Notes: generated from the letters alone by a model not told the origin. A DNA stretch of 7,522 nucleotides from Actinoplanes liguriensis (GCA_000715855.1 KL571326.1:9191-16712); one strand, 5' to 3'. Shown: positions 1 to 6,673, counted from the stretch's first letter. A program made the numbers and translations.

Positions 1-2
1 GT

Positions 3-482
3 GGTGAACGCGACCGCCGACGCGCCGGCCGCCTGCCACGGGTTGGTCAGCTCGTCCGGTGAGAGGTGCAGCTCGATGTCGGCGTGCGCGGCGAACGCGT
101 CGTTGGCGGTCAACTCCAGTGCCACCTGCCGCGCGGTCTGGGTGCTGAGGCCCTTCGCCTCGTAGAGCTCGGCGAGCTCCTCGAACTCCTGCTCCGGGAA
201 CTCGGCCAGCTCGCGGCGCTCCTTGTCCAGCAGCGCCTTCTCGGTGTCGCGCTGGCTGCTGACCGACACGTACTCACCGAGGGCCATCGACACCGCGCCG
301 GCGACCAGACCGGCGAGGCCGGCGGTGAGCACCGGGGCGGCCGAGGTGGTCGCGCCGGCCACCCCGACGACCAGGCCGGCGGTCGACACGATGCCGTCGT
401 TGGCGCCGAGGACACCGGCACGCAGCCAGTTCAGCCGGCCGGCGATGCTTTCGTCGTGCGGCTCATCCGGATGCGTGACCAT
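3..482 (-). CDS. VIT1/CCC1-family metal ion transporter (partial, C-terminus off the window)
   Basis: This is a membrane protein of the VIT1/CCC1 (DUF125) family, which moves Fe2+ or Mn2+ out of the cytoplasm, usually by proton exchange. The window holds the first 160 codons; bacterial members are usually about 230-240 residues, so the last membrane helices are missing. Visible hallmarks are the first-helix motif GANDGIVST (residues 26-34), the second hydrophobic helix ending in AGAVSMALGEYVSVSSQ (about 61-77), and then a charged cytoplasmic segment (about 78-130) rich in Glu, with E97, E99, E101, E102 and E105 followed by LYEAKGL. That segment corresponds to the metal-binding domain of plant VIT1. 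The ATG at 480-482 is the only plausible start, because an in-frame TAG lies four codons upstream. No Shine-Dalgarno sequence precedes it, and a -10-like hexamer lies 8 bases upstream, so the mRNA may be leaderless. The family assignment is secure; the metal specificity is not visible. Confidence 0.9.
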   Translation of the reverse strand, partial: MVTHPDEPHDESIAGRLNWLRAGVLGANDGIVSTAGLVVGVAGATTSAAPVLTAGLAGLVAGAVSMALGEYVSVSSQRDTEKALLDKERRELAEFPEQEFEELAELYEAKGLSTQTARQVALELTANDAFAAHADIELHLSPDELTNPWQAAGASAVAFT

Positions 483-490
483 GGATGCGA

Positions 491-523
491 ACTATAACTA
501 TCGGTCGAGGCGACCACCTACAA
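491..523 (-). promoter_or_regulatory. Candidate promoter of the VIT-family gene (leaderless)
   Basis: On the minus strand two -10-like hexamers lie in tandem: GATAGT (497-502) and TATAGT (491-496). A TTGTAG hexamer (518-523) could be the -35 element, 15 bases from the first hexamer and 21 from the second, so the spacing is imperfect for both. TATAGT ends 8 bases before the ATG, which would place transcription initiation at or within a few bases of the start codon. This fits the missing ribosome binding site. It is inferred from sequence pattern only. Confidence 0.4.
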
Positions 524-544
524 GGCTCAGTGTCGCCATCGGAG

Positions 545-1423
545 TCAGAACACCGTATCCACCGTGGGTGACCTCGGCGCGTGAGCTGTGTGAACCTGCG
601 ACCCGAGCAGTTGCAGGGCGGCTTCGTCGCCGGAGCCGGGCATTGCGGTGTAGGTGAGCAGCCGGTGCCCGTCGTCGCCGGGCAGGTGCAGCGCCTCGTA
701 CTGCAGCTCGAGGTCCCCGATGACCGGGTGGTGCAGGAACTTGGTGCCCGCCGTGCACACCTGGACCGGGTGCTTGGCCCAGCACGCCGCGAACTCGGGG
801 CTCTTGACGATCAGCTCGCCGATCAGCGCCGTCAGGGTCGCGTCGTCGCTGTGCCGGCCCGCGGTCATCCGCAGGGTCGCGACCGCGCGGCCGGCCTCCT
901 CGTCCCAGCGGCGGTACAGCTCCCGGGTGTGCGGGTCGAGGAAGAGCATGCGGGTCAGGTTCGGGCGGTCGGCGGGCCGGCCCGGCGTGCCACGGTCGTA
1001 GTGCCCGGCGAACAGCAGATGACCGAGATCGTTCCAGGCCAGTACGTCGCTGTGGCGGCCGAGGACGAGGGCCGGGATGTCGCGCATGGCGGTGATGAGC
1101 TGTTCGATGCCGGGCCGGGCCGTCTCGGGCCGTGGACGGCGGCGCGCTTTGGCCGGGCGCGGCCTGGCCAGGTCGTGCAGGTAGGCGCGCTCGTCGTCGC
1201 TGAGTCGCAACGCCCGGCCGATGGCTTCGATCACCGACTCGGAGGCGTTGGTGCTCTGCCCCTGCTCCAGCCGGGTGTAGTAGATCGGGCTGACGCCGGC
1301 GAGCTGGGCCAGCTCCTCGCGGCGCAGGCCCGGGACCCGGCGGGATCCGTACGAGGTCAGCCCCACGTCCTCGGGCCGGACCTGTGCCCGCCGACTCCGC
1401 AGGAAGTCCGCAAGTTCGTGCAT
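545..1423 (-). CDS. XRE-family transcriptional regulator with MmyB-like ligand-binding domain
   Basis: This is a cytoplasmic DNA-binding regulator of 292 residues. The N-terminus has the form common in actinomycete MmyB-like regulators: ELADFLRSRRAQVRPEDVGL, then RRVPGLRREELAQLAGVSPIYYTRLEQG (residues 28-55), which is the helix-turn-helix. From about residue 105 the chain matches the MmyB-like ligand-binding domain, including the LAWNDLGHLLF stretch (W130, N131), an NLTRMLFLDP stretch and the C-terminal DLELQYEALHLPGDDGHRLLTYTA segment. The ATG at 1421-1423 is preferred because it opens the conserved ELADFLR start and follows AGGAG by two bases, a rather short spacing. An open frame continues far upstream, but there it is antisense to the exporter gene. 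The gene is divergent from the MFS exporter with a 138-bp gap, an arrangement usual for this family, so it probably controls that exporter and possibly itself. The inducing ligand cannot be read from the sequence. Confidence 0.9.
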   Translation of the reverse strand: MHELADFLRSRRAQVRPEDVGLTSYGSRRVPGLRREELAQLAGVSPIYYTRLEQGQSTNASESVIEAIGRALRLSDDERAYLHDLARPRPAKARRRPRPETARPGIEQLITAMRDIPALVLGRHSDVLAWNDLGHLLFAGHYDRGTPGRPADRPNLTRMLFLDPHTRELYRRWDEEAGRAVATLRMTAGRHSDDATLTALIGELIVKSPEFAACWAKHPVQVCTAGTKFLHHPVIGDLELQYEALHLPGDDGHRLLTYTAMPGSGDEAALQLLGSQVHTAHAPRSPTVDTVF

Positions 1424-1517
1424 GACTCCTATCTTGCCGACCGTTCCCGGCCACTGCCTGTCCTTGTCGGTACCAGTCAGATCAGTGGGCTGGTTGGCCG
1501 GTGAGGAGCGGTCCACG

Positions 1518-1548
1518 GTGGGGGTCTGTTCCGGAGACATTCCCCCAC
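1518..1548. promoter_or_regulatory. Inverted repeat in the regulator/exporter divergent region, candidate operator
   Basis: GTGGGGG (1518-1524) and CCCCCAC (1542-1548) form a perfect 7-bp inverted repeat separated by 17 bases; extending it by two more base pairs (CGGTGGGGG against CCCCCACGG) costs one mismatch. A second short palindrome, CCACGGTGG (1513-1521), overlaps the left arm. The right arm abuts the exporter's Shine-Dalgarno sequence GGAGG (1549-1553). The position between divergent regulator and exporter genes suggests an operator. In RNA it could also be a hairpin next to the ribosome binding site. I found no convincing -35/-10 pair for either gene in the 1424-1561 gap. Confidence 0.35.
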
Positions 1549-1561
1549 GGAGGCCGCCTCG

Positions 1562-2944
1562 ATGTTTGTTCTTGCCGTCCTGCTGACCGCCAGTTTCACC
1601 CTGGCGGTCGACTTCTCGATCCTCACCGTCGCGCTGCCGGTGATCGGCGCCGATGTCGGTCTCGGCCTGGCGAGCCTGCAGTGGATCGCGACCGTGTTCG
1701 CGCTCTGCGCGGCCGGGTTCACCCTGCTGTTCGGCCGGGTCGCCGACATCATCGGCCGGCGACGGCTGTTCCTGGCGGGCATCGCCCTGCTCGGCGTCTC
1801 CTCGCTCGCCGGCGGCCTGGCCACCGGCCCGGGCGTGCTGCTGGCCGCCCGGGCCTTGCAGGGCCTGGCGACCGCGGCCGTGACGCCTGCCGCACTGTCG
1901 CTGCTGACCACCTCGTTCCCGGAGGGTCCGCAGCGGGAGAGGGCGCTCGGCCTCAACGGCTCGCTGATGGCGGCCGGTTTCACCACCGGTGCGATCCTGG
2001 GTGGGCTGCTCACCGATCTGCTGAGCTGGCGGTGGGCCTTCTTCGTCAACGTCGCCGTCGCGGTGGTGGTCCTCGTGGTCGCGCCGTTCGTGCTGGTGGA
2101 GAGCCGCCCCGTGAGCCGCCCGCGCCTCGACGTGCCGGGCGCGGTCACCGTCACCGGCGGGTTGCTCGCCCTGGTCTACGGCTTGACCGGTGCCGCCGGC
2201 CACGGCTGGTCGAGTCCAGGCACCTGGGGTGCGCTGCTGGCCGGTGCGGTGCTGCTGATCCTGTTCGTCGTCGTCGAGGGCCGGGTCGCGCAGCCGCTGG
2301 TTCCGGTACGCATCCTGCGCCGGCGCAGCGTGGCCTGGGGCAACCTCGCCGGTGTCCTGGCGTTCGCGACCGAGACGTCGCTGGTTTTCGTCCTCACCCT
2401 GTATCTGCAGGAGGTTCTCGGCTATTCGCCGTTGACGGCGGGGCTGTCGTTCGCCGTGCTCGGCCTGGGCACGGTCCTGGGCGGGGTCCTCGGTCCGAAA
2501 TTGATCGGCCGGCTCGGCAACCCGTCGCGGGCCCTCGCACTGGGTATGAGCGTGCAGGGTGCCGCGACGCTCGCCCTGGTGCTGCTCGGTGAGTCGCGCG
2601 GCGGGATGCCCCTGCTGCTGGTCGCCACGTTCGTCGGCGGTGTCGCGAACCTGGTGGCGATCGTCGGTTTCATGGTCACGGCCACCTCCGGACTGCCCGA
2701 CGGCGAGCAGGGGCTGGCCGCCGGCCTGGCCACGATGAGCCAGCAGGTCGGCATCACGCTGGGCATCCCGGTCATGTCCGCGGTGATCGGCGCGTCGCTC
2801 GCCGCGCAGCATGCGGTCCTGACCGCCGTGCGCACCGCGGTCGCCGTGAACGCCGGACTGTGCATGCTCACGGCGGTCCTGATCGCCGCGGCGCTGTCAG
2901 TCGGCCGTCGCGGGGACGCGATGGTGCTGGAGCACCGGTACTGA
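1562..2944 (+). CDS. MFS efflux transporter, DHA2 (EmrB/QacA-like) family
   Basis: This is an inner-membrane proton-coupled exporter, probably for drugs or other small hydrophobic compounds, of 460 residues, the usual length for 14-helix DHA2 transporters. The chain is hydrophobic throughout. Visible family motifs are AVDFSILTVALP in helix 1 (residues 15-26, the D1-type motif with D17), GRVADIIGRRR in the first cytoplasmic loop (58-68, motif A), LLAARALQG in helix 4 (93-101, motif B with R97), and GFTTGAILGGLL in helix 5 (139-150, motif C) followed by SWRWAFFVNV. In motif C the usual GP pair reads GA. The ATG follows GGAGG (1549-1553) by eight bases and lies just before helix 1, so this start is well supported. 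The divergent MmyB-like gene is its likely regulator. The substrate is unknown, and a metabolite exporter is equally possible. Confidence 0.93.
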   Translation: MFVLAVLLTASFTLAVDFSILTVALPVIGADVGLGLASLQWIATVFALCAAGFTLLFGRVADIIGRRRLFLAGIALLGVSSLAGGLATGPGVLLAARALQGLATAAVTPAALSLLTTSFPEGPQRERALGLNGSLMAAGFTTGAILGGLLTDLLSWRWAFFVNVAVAVVVLVVAPFVLVESRPVSRPRLDVPGAVTVTGGLLALVYGLTGAAGHGWSSPGTWGALLAGAVLLILFVVVEGRVAQPLVPVRILRRRSVAWGNLAGVLAFATETSLVFVLTLYLQEVLGYSPLTAGLSFAVLGLGTVLGGVLGPKLIGRLGNPSRALALGMSVQGAATLALVLLGESRGGMPLLLVATFVGGVANLVAIVGFMVTATSGLPDGEQGLAAGLATMSQQVGITLGIPVMSAVIGASLAAQHAVLTAVRTAVAVNAGLCMLTAVLIAAALSVGRRGDAMVLEHRY

Positions 2945-2962
2945 CCCGACCGTGCCCAGCGC

Positions 2963-3048
2963 CGGCCTGGCGAGCGACCACAGGACGCGGTATTCGCTCG
3001 CCGCCGCGCGACGCGCCGGGTTCCAGTGGCCATGCGTTCGCCAGGCCG
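2963..3048. terminator. Nested inverted repeats after the exporter gene, candidate terminator
   Basis: GGCGAGCGA (2969-2977) pairs perfectly with TCGCTCGCC (2994-3002) across a 16-base loop. The overlapping arm CGGCCTGGCGA (2963-2973) pairs perfectly with TCGCCAGGCCG (3038-3048) over 11 bp. Because both stems use bases 2969-2973, they are mutually exclusive in one RNA. They start 18 bases after the exporter stop codon. There is no T tract, as is common for terminators in high-GC actinomycetes. A terminator is the simplest reading; a structured 3' untranslated region is also possible. Confidence 0.45.
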
Positions 3049-3103
3049 CCTACGCCTGATCCCGCCGCGATAACCCGCCCCAGGCCCCAGCGCGCCTCCC
3101 GCA

Positions 3104-3163
3104 ACTCAGCTGGCGCTGAGGGTCGTCCCGGGCCGGGGATTCAGCCGTGGGTGCCAGCTGAGT
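3104..3163. terminator. Second pair of alternative stems in the convergent gap
   Basis: ACTCAGCTGGC (3104-3114) and GCCAGCTGAGT (3153-3163) form a perfect 11-bp inverted repeat with a 38-base loop. The left arm can instead fold locally as CTCAGC-TGGC-GCTGAG (3105-3120), a perfect 6-bp stem with a four-base loop. The stems are symmetrical, so they could act on either strand. They lie 73 bases past the phosphatase gene's stop codon and may end the rsbQ-rsbP-like transcript from the minus strand. The rest of the 2945-3235 gap shows no gene with a ribosome binding site or recognisable product. Confidence 0.4.
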
Positions 3164-3235
3164 GGGGTGAGCTGGTGCTGGGGGCTGTTCGCGGACCCAG
3201 GGCGAACCCTCGGCGCCGGCCGGGGTGCGGGGCGG

Positions 3236-4450
3236 TCAGGTGAGGGGCTCGTCGAGGGAGAGCGCCATCAGGGCCACATCGTCCTCGATGCGTTCGAAGC
3301 CGGCGAGAAGTTCCCTCAGCGCGGTGACGGCCGCCGGGGCGGTGGTGGGCGCCAGCCGGGTCAGGAAGGTCTGCAGCCCCTGCTCGTCGTAGCGGTCCGC
3401 GTCGAGGTCGGGGTGGGCTTCGAGCAGGCCGTCGCTGTAGAGGATCAGCGTGTCGCCGGGCGCCATGGAGAACGTCCGGGTCACGATGCGCGGCGAGCGC
3501 AGGCCGCCGATGATGGTGCCGCCGGTGACGGGTTGCGGTTCGAGGGTGCCGTCGGCGTGCAGCAGCATGGGGGCCGGATGTCCGCCGCCCGCGATGGTGA
3601 TCGAGCAGCCGGTCGGGGTCGGGGTGAGGATGCCGAGGACGACCGTGCAGTGGCGGTGGGACGGGCTGAGGTGATCCTGGTAGAGGACGGTGTTGAGGTG
3701 GGCCAGCGCGGCGGCCGGGTCGGGGTCGTAGGCGGTGGCGGTGCGCAGGGTGTGGCGGGCGGCCGACGTGGTGGCGGCAGCGGCGAGGCCCTTGCCGCAC
3801 ACGTCACCGAGGAAGAATCCCCACCTGTCCGCCGCGAGCGGGAACAGGTCGTAGAAGTCTCCGCCGACCCGGTCGGCGGAGGCCATGTGGTAGTACGCGC
3901 TGGTCCGCATGCGCGGTGGGGCCGGCAGCGTGTCGGGAAGCAGGCTGTGTTGCAGTCCGGCGATCAGCCCGCGCAGGCGTTCCCGTTCGGCGTCGGCCTC
4001 CCGGCGGGCGTTCAGGAGCTCCCGCTCGTAGGCGCGACGTTCCCGTGCGTCGAACAGGATCGTGCGGATCAGCTGGGGCTGCCCGTCGGTGCCGTTCTTG
4101 ACCGCGGAGGTGACCAGCACCGGCAGCCGGGAGCCGTCCGCGCGTCGCAGGTCGAGGGCAACGCCGTTGATCTCGCCCTGCATCTGCAGCGTCGGGGCGA
4201 AGTGGGTCTCGTGGAACAGCTTCCCGCCCACGGTGAGCAGGTCACTGAAGCGCAGCCGCCCGACGACCTCCTCCCGGGTGTAGCCCAGCCAGCCGAGCAA
4301 CGTCGCGTTGATCTTGGCGATGGTGCCGTCCAGCAGCGTGGACACGTTCCCGCACGGCGCGCTGTCGTAAAGGTCGTCGATGCTGTCCTCCAGCATGGCG
4401 GGAAACGCCGCAGCGTGGGGTGACTCCGTGCGTGGCAGCGGTTCGGTCAC
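3236..4450 (-). CDS. rsbP: PAS-PP2C (SpoIIE-type) serine phosphatase, RsbP-like
   Basis: This is a cytoplasmic Mn2+/Mg2+-dependent phosphatase of 404 residues that probably dephosphorylates an RsbV-type anti-anti-sigma factor and so releases a sigma factor. A PAS domain spans about residues 25-135 (DSAPCG, then LLGWLGYTREEVVG, then RADGSRLPVLV). A charged helical linker (about 137-165) leads into LQHSLLP, the motif that opens RsbU/RsbP phosphatase domains. The PP2C core runs from about 185 to 400. Its metal-binding acids are all present in VGGDFYD (D198), GDVCGKG (D216), SDGLLE (D340) and EDDVALM (D390, D391). Length and order match Bacillus subtilis RsbP (about 400 residues). The GTG start overlaps the hydrolase stop in a GTGA, with no clear Shine-Dalgarno sequence, so translation is probably coupled. 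An ATG at 4394-4396 (residue 19) is a less likely start. The partner RsbV/RsbW genes are not in the window. The phosphatase class is secure; the rsbP name rests on the hydrolase partner and PAS similarity. Confidence 0.88.
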   Translation of the reverse strand: MTEPLPRTESPHAAAFPAMLEDSIDDLYDSAPCGNVSTLLDGTIAKINATLLGWLGYTREEVVGRLRFSDLLTVGGKLFHETHFAPTLQMQGEINGVALDLRRADGSRLPVLVTSAVKNGTDGQPQLIRTILFDARERRAYERELLNARREADAERERLRGLIAGLQHSLLPDTLPAPPRMRTSAYYHMASADRVGGDFYDLFPLAADRWGFFLGDVCGKGLAAAATTSAARHTLRTATAYDPDPAAALAHLNTVLYQDHLSPSHRHCTVVLGILTPTPTGCSITIAGGGHPAPMLLHADGTLEPQPVTGGTIIGGLRSPRIVTRTFSMAPGDTLILYSDGLLEAHPDLDADRYDEQGLQTFLTRLAPTTAPAAVTALRELLAGFERIEDDVALMALSLDEPLT

Positions 4451-5250
4451 CGGCAGTCGGCCACGAAATCCGCGATGGCCCGCGCCGTGGCCTGCGGCGC
4501 GCTCAGCTGCGGGCAGTGCCCGGTCGCGTCGAGCGTGACCAGGCGACTGCCGGCGATCCGGTCGTGGACGTAGGCGCCGACCTCGGGAGGCGCGATCGCG
4601 TCGACCGCCGACTGGATGACCAGCGTGGGCACCTTCACCCTGGGCAGGTCGGCGCGGTGGTCGGACAGGAAGGTGACCCGGGCGAACGCCTTCGCGATGG
4701 CCGGATCGGCGCGGCAGAAACTGGCCGTCAGCTCCTGGCCCAGCTCCGGCCGCTCGGGATTGCCCATGATCACCGGCGCCATGGTCGCCGACCAGCCGAG
4801 GTAGTTGCTGTCCAGCGACTCCAGCAGCTCGTTGATGTCCTCCCGGGTGAACCCGCCCCGGTATCCGTCGTCGTCGATGAAACTGGGCGAGGGGGCCAGC
4901 AGGACGAGACCGGCGAAGAGGCCGGGTTGCTCGGCGGCGGCCAGCACGCCGATCATGGCGCTCACCGAGTGCCCCACGAAGATCACGTCATGAAGATCAA
5001 GATCACGACAGATTGCCAGTACGTCGCGAGCGTAGCCATCGAGAGTCGCATAGCGGTCCGGGTCCCACGCCGCCGGATCGGATCCCCCCGCGCCGACATG
5101 GTCGAACAGCAGCACCCGGGACTGCTCGCCCAGTGCGCCGGTGACCAGGCGCCACATGTTCTGGTCGCATCCGAACCCGTGGGCGAGCATCACCACGGGG
5201 CCGTCGTCACGGCCCGTGAAGGTGACGTTGTTGCGCACTCGGACGTCCAT
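4447..5250 (-). CDS. rsbQ: RsbQ-like alpha/beta hydrolase
   Basis: This is a 267-residue alpha/beta hydrolase closely resembling Bacillus subtilis RsbQ (269 residues), the positive regulator that RsbP needs to respond to energy stress. Stretches recognisable from RsbQ include HGFGCDQNMW (residues 24-33), YATLDGYARDVL (67-78), FVGHSVSAMIG (91-101), NYLGW (149-153), FLSDHRADL (194-202) and GHCPQLS (244-250). The catalytic triad is intact as S95 in GHSVS, D217 in SAVDAIAP and H245 in GHCP, matching S96, D219 and H247 of RsbQ. The same family includes the plant receptors KAI2 and D14, which bind and slowly hydrolyse signalling molecules, so this protein may act as a ligand sensor rather than a bulk metabolic enzyme. 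The ATG at 5248-5250 gives the family's usual N-terminus. It lacks a good Shine-Dalgarno sequence, and the open frame extends 28 codons upstream with no family similarity. The gene is first in the operon, directly coupled to the phosphatase. Confidence 0.9.
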   Translation of the reverse strand: MDVRVRNNVTFTGRDDGPVVMLAHGFGCDQNMWRLVTGALGEQSRVLLFDHVGAGGSDPAAWDPDRYATLDGYARDVLAICRDLDLHDVIFVGHSVSAMIGVLAAAEQPGLFAGLVLLAPSPSFIDDDGYRGGFTREDINELLESLDSNYLGWSATMAPVIMGNPERPELGQELTASFCRADPAIAKAFARVTFLSDHRADLPRVKVPTLVIQSAVDAIAPPEVGAYVHDRIAGSRLVTLDATGHCPQLSAPQATARAIADFVADCR

Positions 5251-5262
5251 GCCCGCATTGTT

Positions 5263-5287
5263 GCACCCCCGGCCGCTGATCCGGAAC
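5263..5287 (-). promoter_or_regulatory. Candidate sigma-B-like promoter of the rsbQ-rsbP-like operon
   Basis: On the minus strand GTTC (5284-5287) and GGGTGC (5263-5268) are separated by 15 bases, close to the actinomycete sigma-B/sigma-H consensus GTTT-N14-16-GGGTAC. The match is three of four and five of six. The -10 element ends 12 bases before the hydrolase ATG, so the leader would be very short. This is a pattern match only, and similar motifs arise by chance in GC-rich DNA. Confidence 0.25.
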
Positions 5288-5344
5288 GACGCCACTCCCA
5301 GGTCAGGCCCTGTTGAGGCTTTAGACGCTCCCACGCAGCTGGCA

Positions 5345-5378
5345 GTTGAAAAAGTTTACACCAAGCCTTCAACGATAT
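5345..5378 (+). promoter_or_regulatory. Candidate promoter and inverted repeat before the esterase-family gene
   Basis: This is a locally AT-rich patch in the gap between the divergent hydrolase and esterase genes. GTTGAA (5345-5350) and TTCAAC (5368-5373) form a perfect 6-bp inverted repeat with 17 bases between. Within it, GTTT (5354-5357) lies 15 bases before CGATAT (5373-5378), resembling GTTT-N15-GGGTAT with four of six matches in the -10. A housekeeping-type reading would use TATGGT (5376-5381) as the -10. Either choice places transcription initiation close to the second ATG of the gene (5389). The remainder of the gap, 5288-5344, shows no clear element. Confidence 0.3.
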
Positions 5379-6555
5379 GGTTCAAGGAATGACTCTCCAG
5401 GACGCGTCCCGGCCACTCGACGGCGCCGGCATCTCGGCATTTCTTCGATCATTGCCCGTACGGCCGGTGCTGCTCGGTCTCGGCGAGGCAAGGCATTTCG
5501 TGGGTGAGCTGGGCGATGTGCGCAACGAGGTCTTCCGGCACCTCGTCGAGCACGAGGGCTACCGCTCCCTGGCGGTCGAGAGCGACTGCCTGCTGGGCCA
5601 GGTGGTCGACGCCTACGTCACGACGGGCGCGGGCACTCTCGACGAGGTGATGGAGCGCGGCTTCAGCCACGACTTCGGCTCGGCGCCGGGCAACCGCGAG
5701 CTGGTCCGCTGGATGCGTGAGTACAACCAGGAGCATGACGAGCATCTGCGGTTCTTCGGCTTCGACGGCCCCTTGGAATATTGGGCGGCGAGCCCGCGGG
5801 AGGCGATCACCGGCCTGTACGACCTGCTCGAAGGCCCACTGCCGTGCACCCGGGAAACCCTGGACGCGCTGCTGGGCCCGGACGAGCGCTGGTCGAACCA
5901 GGCCACGGTCATGGACCCCTCCCAGTCGATCGGCCGGTCCGCCGAAGCGCAGCGGCTGCGAGTGATCGCCGACGACCTGCTGGCGCTGCTGGACACCCAG
6001 TTGCCGGGGCTGGCCACGCCGGACCGGGACCGGGCGCAGCTCTACGGTCGCACCGCCGCCGGCCTGCTCCGCTACCACCACTGGATGGCCGACACGTCCC
6101 CGGCCCGCATCTCCCGGCTGTCGGGGCTGCGCGACGCGATGATGGCCGCGAACCTGCAGGCGGTCGCCGAGCACGGCCCGGCCCTGGTCTTCACCCACAA
6201 CCTGCACCTGCAGCGCAACCAGAGCGTCATGTCGATGGGGGAGCACCAGGTGCGGATGTGGAGCGCCGGAGCGATCCTCGACGCCCGCCTCGGCGACCGG
6301 TTCGCGTTTCTGGCCACCGCGTTCGGCACGGTCGGCGACGACGTACCGCCCGCCGACACCGTCGAGGGCATGCTGTCCACGCTCCCGTGGGACACCGCCC
6401 TGGTCGACACCCGTCGCCTGACCGGCGAGGTCACCGGCGCCGTCCCGCGCGTCTCGCAGGACTTCGCCTACTTCCCCCTCGACCCGGCCCGGCTGGACAC
6501 CATCGACGGCGTTATCTTCCTCAAGCAGGCGCGCGACGTGCGCATGCCGGGGTGA
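5377..6555 (+). CDS. Erythromycin esterase family protein
   Basis: This is a 392-residue protein of the erythromycin esterase (EreA/EreB and succinoglycan biosynthesis) family. EreA and EreB inactivate macrolides by opening the lactone ring, but most family members have no known substrate. The expected active-site residues are visible: GLGEARHFVGE (E37, H40), LAVESD (E68), the NRELVRWMREYN segment (106-117) followed by FFGFDGP, RDAMMAANL (R252, D253, N259) and FTHNLHLQRN (H274, H277). H40 and E68 correspond to H46 and E74 of EreB, as I recall them. Length is normal and no signal peptide is seen, so the enzyme is cytoplasmic. Two ATGs compete: 5377 (used here) and 5389, which follows AAGGA with no spacing. 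Neither has a proper ribosome binding site, and the upstream promoter patterns favour 5389 with an almost leaderless mRNA. It is divergent from the rsbQ-like gene and shares its intergenic region. The family call is firm; macrolide hydrolysis is not established. Confidence 0.85.
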   Translation: MVQGMTLQDASRPLDGAGISAFLRSLPVRPVLLGLGEARHFVGELGDVRNEVFRHLVEHEGYRSLAVESDCLLGQVVDAYVTTGAGTLDEVMERGFSHDFGSAPGNRELVRWMREYNQEHDEHLRFFGFDGPLEYWAASPREAITGLYDLLEGPLPCTRETLDALLGPDERWSNQATVMDPSQSIGRSAEAQRLRVIADDLLALLDTQLPGLATPDRDRAQLYGRTAAGLLRYHHWMADTSPARISRLSGLRDAMMAANLQAVAEHGPALVFTHNLHLQRNQSVMSMGEHQVRMWSAGAILDARLGDRFAFLATAFGTVGDDVPPADTVEGMLSTLPWDTALVDTRRLTGEVTGAVPRVSQDFAYFPLDPARLDTIDGVIFLKQARDVRMPG

Positions 6556-6673
6556 ACCGCCGACGGGCCCGCCGCCCCGCGCAGGGCCTGATCGAGCGAA
6601 CCCGGGATCCGCGCCGTCATGCGGGCCTCACGATCGAGACGCTGACCGGCGGGCGAGCGCGGCATGAGTGACG

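Noticed and set aside
545..2812. A 755-codon open frame on the minus strand that would extend the MmyB-like regulator far upstream.
   Set aside because: Its upstream part is antisense to the well-supported MFS gene, is low-complexity Arg/Gly/Gln-rich and shows no domain. The regulator's conserved start and an AGGAG sequence fit the ATG at 1423.
3167..4423. A 418-codon plus-strand open frame opposite the phosphatase gene.
   Set aside because: It is the mirror of a clear PAS-PP2C gene in GC-rich DNA, with Gly/Arg/Val-rich sequence and no recognisable domain.
5251..5334. A 28-codon N-terminal extension of the RsbQ-like hydrolase starting at 5334.
   Set aside because: The extension has no resemblance to RsbQ N-termini, and the protein from 5250 already has the family length.
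5781..6671. A plus-strand frame overlapping the esterase gene and running into the following gap.
   Set aside because: It is an out-of-frame shadow, rich in Arg, Pro and Gly, with no ribosome binding site or domain.
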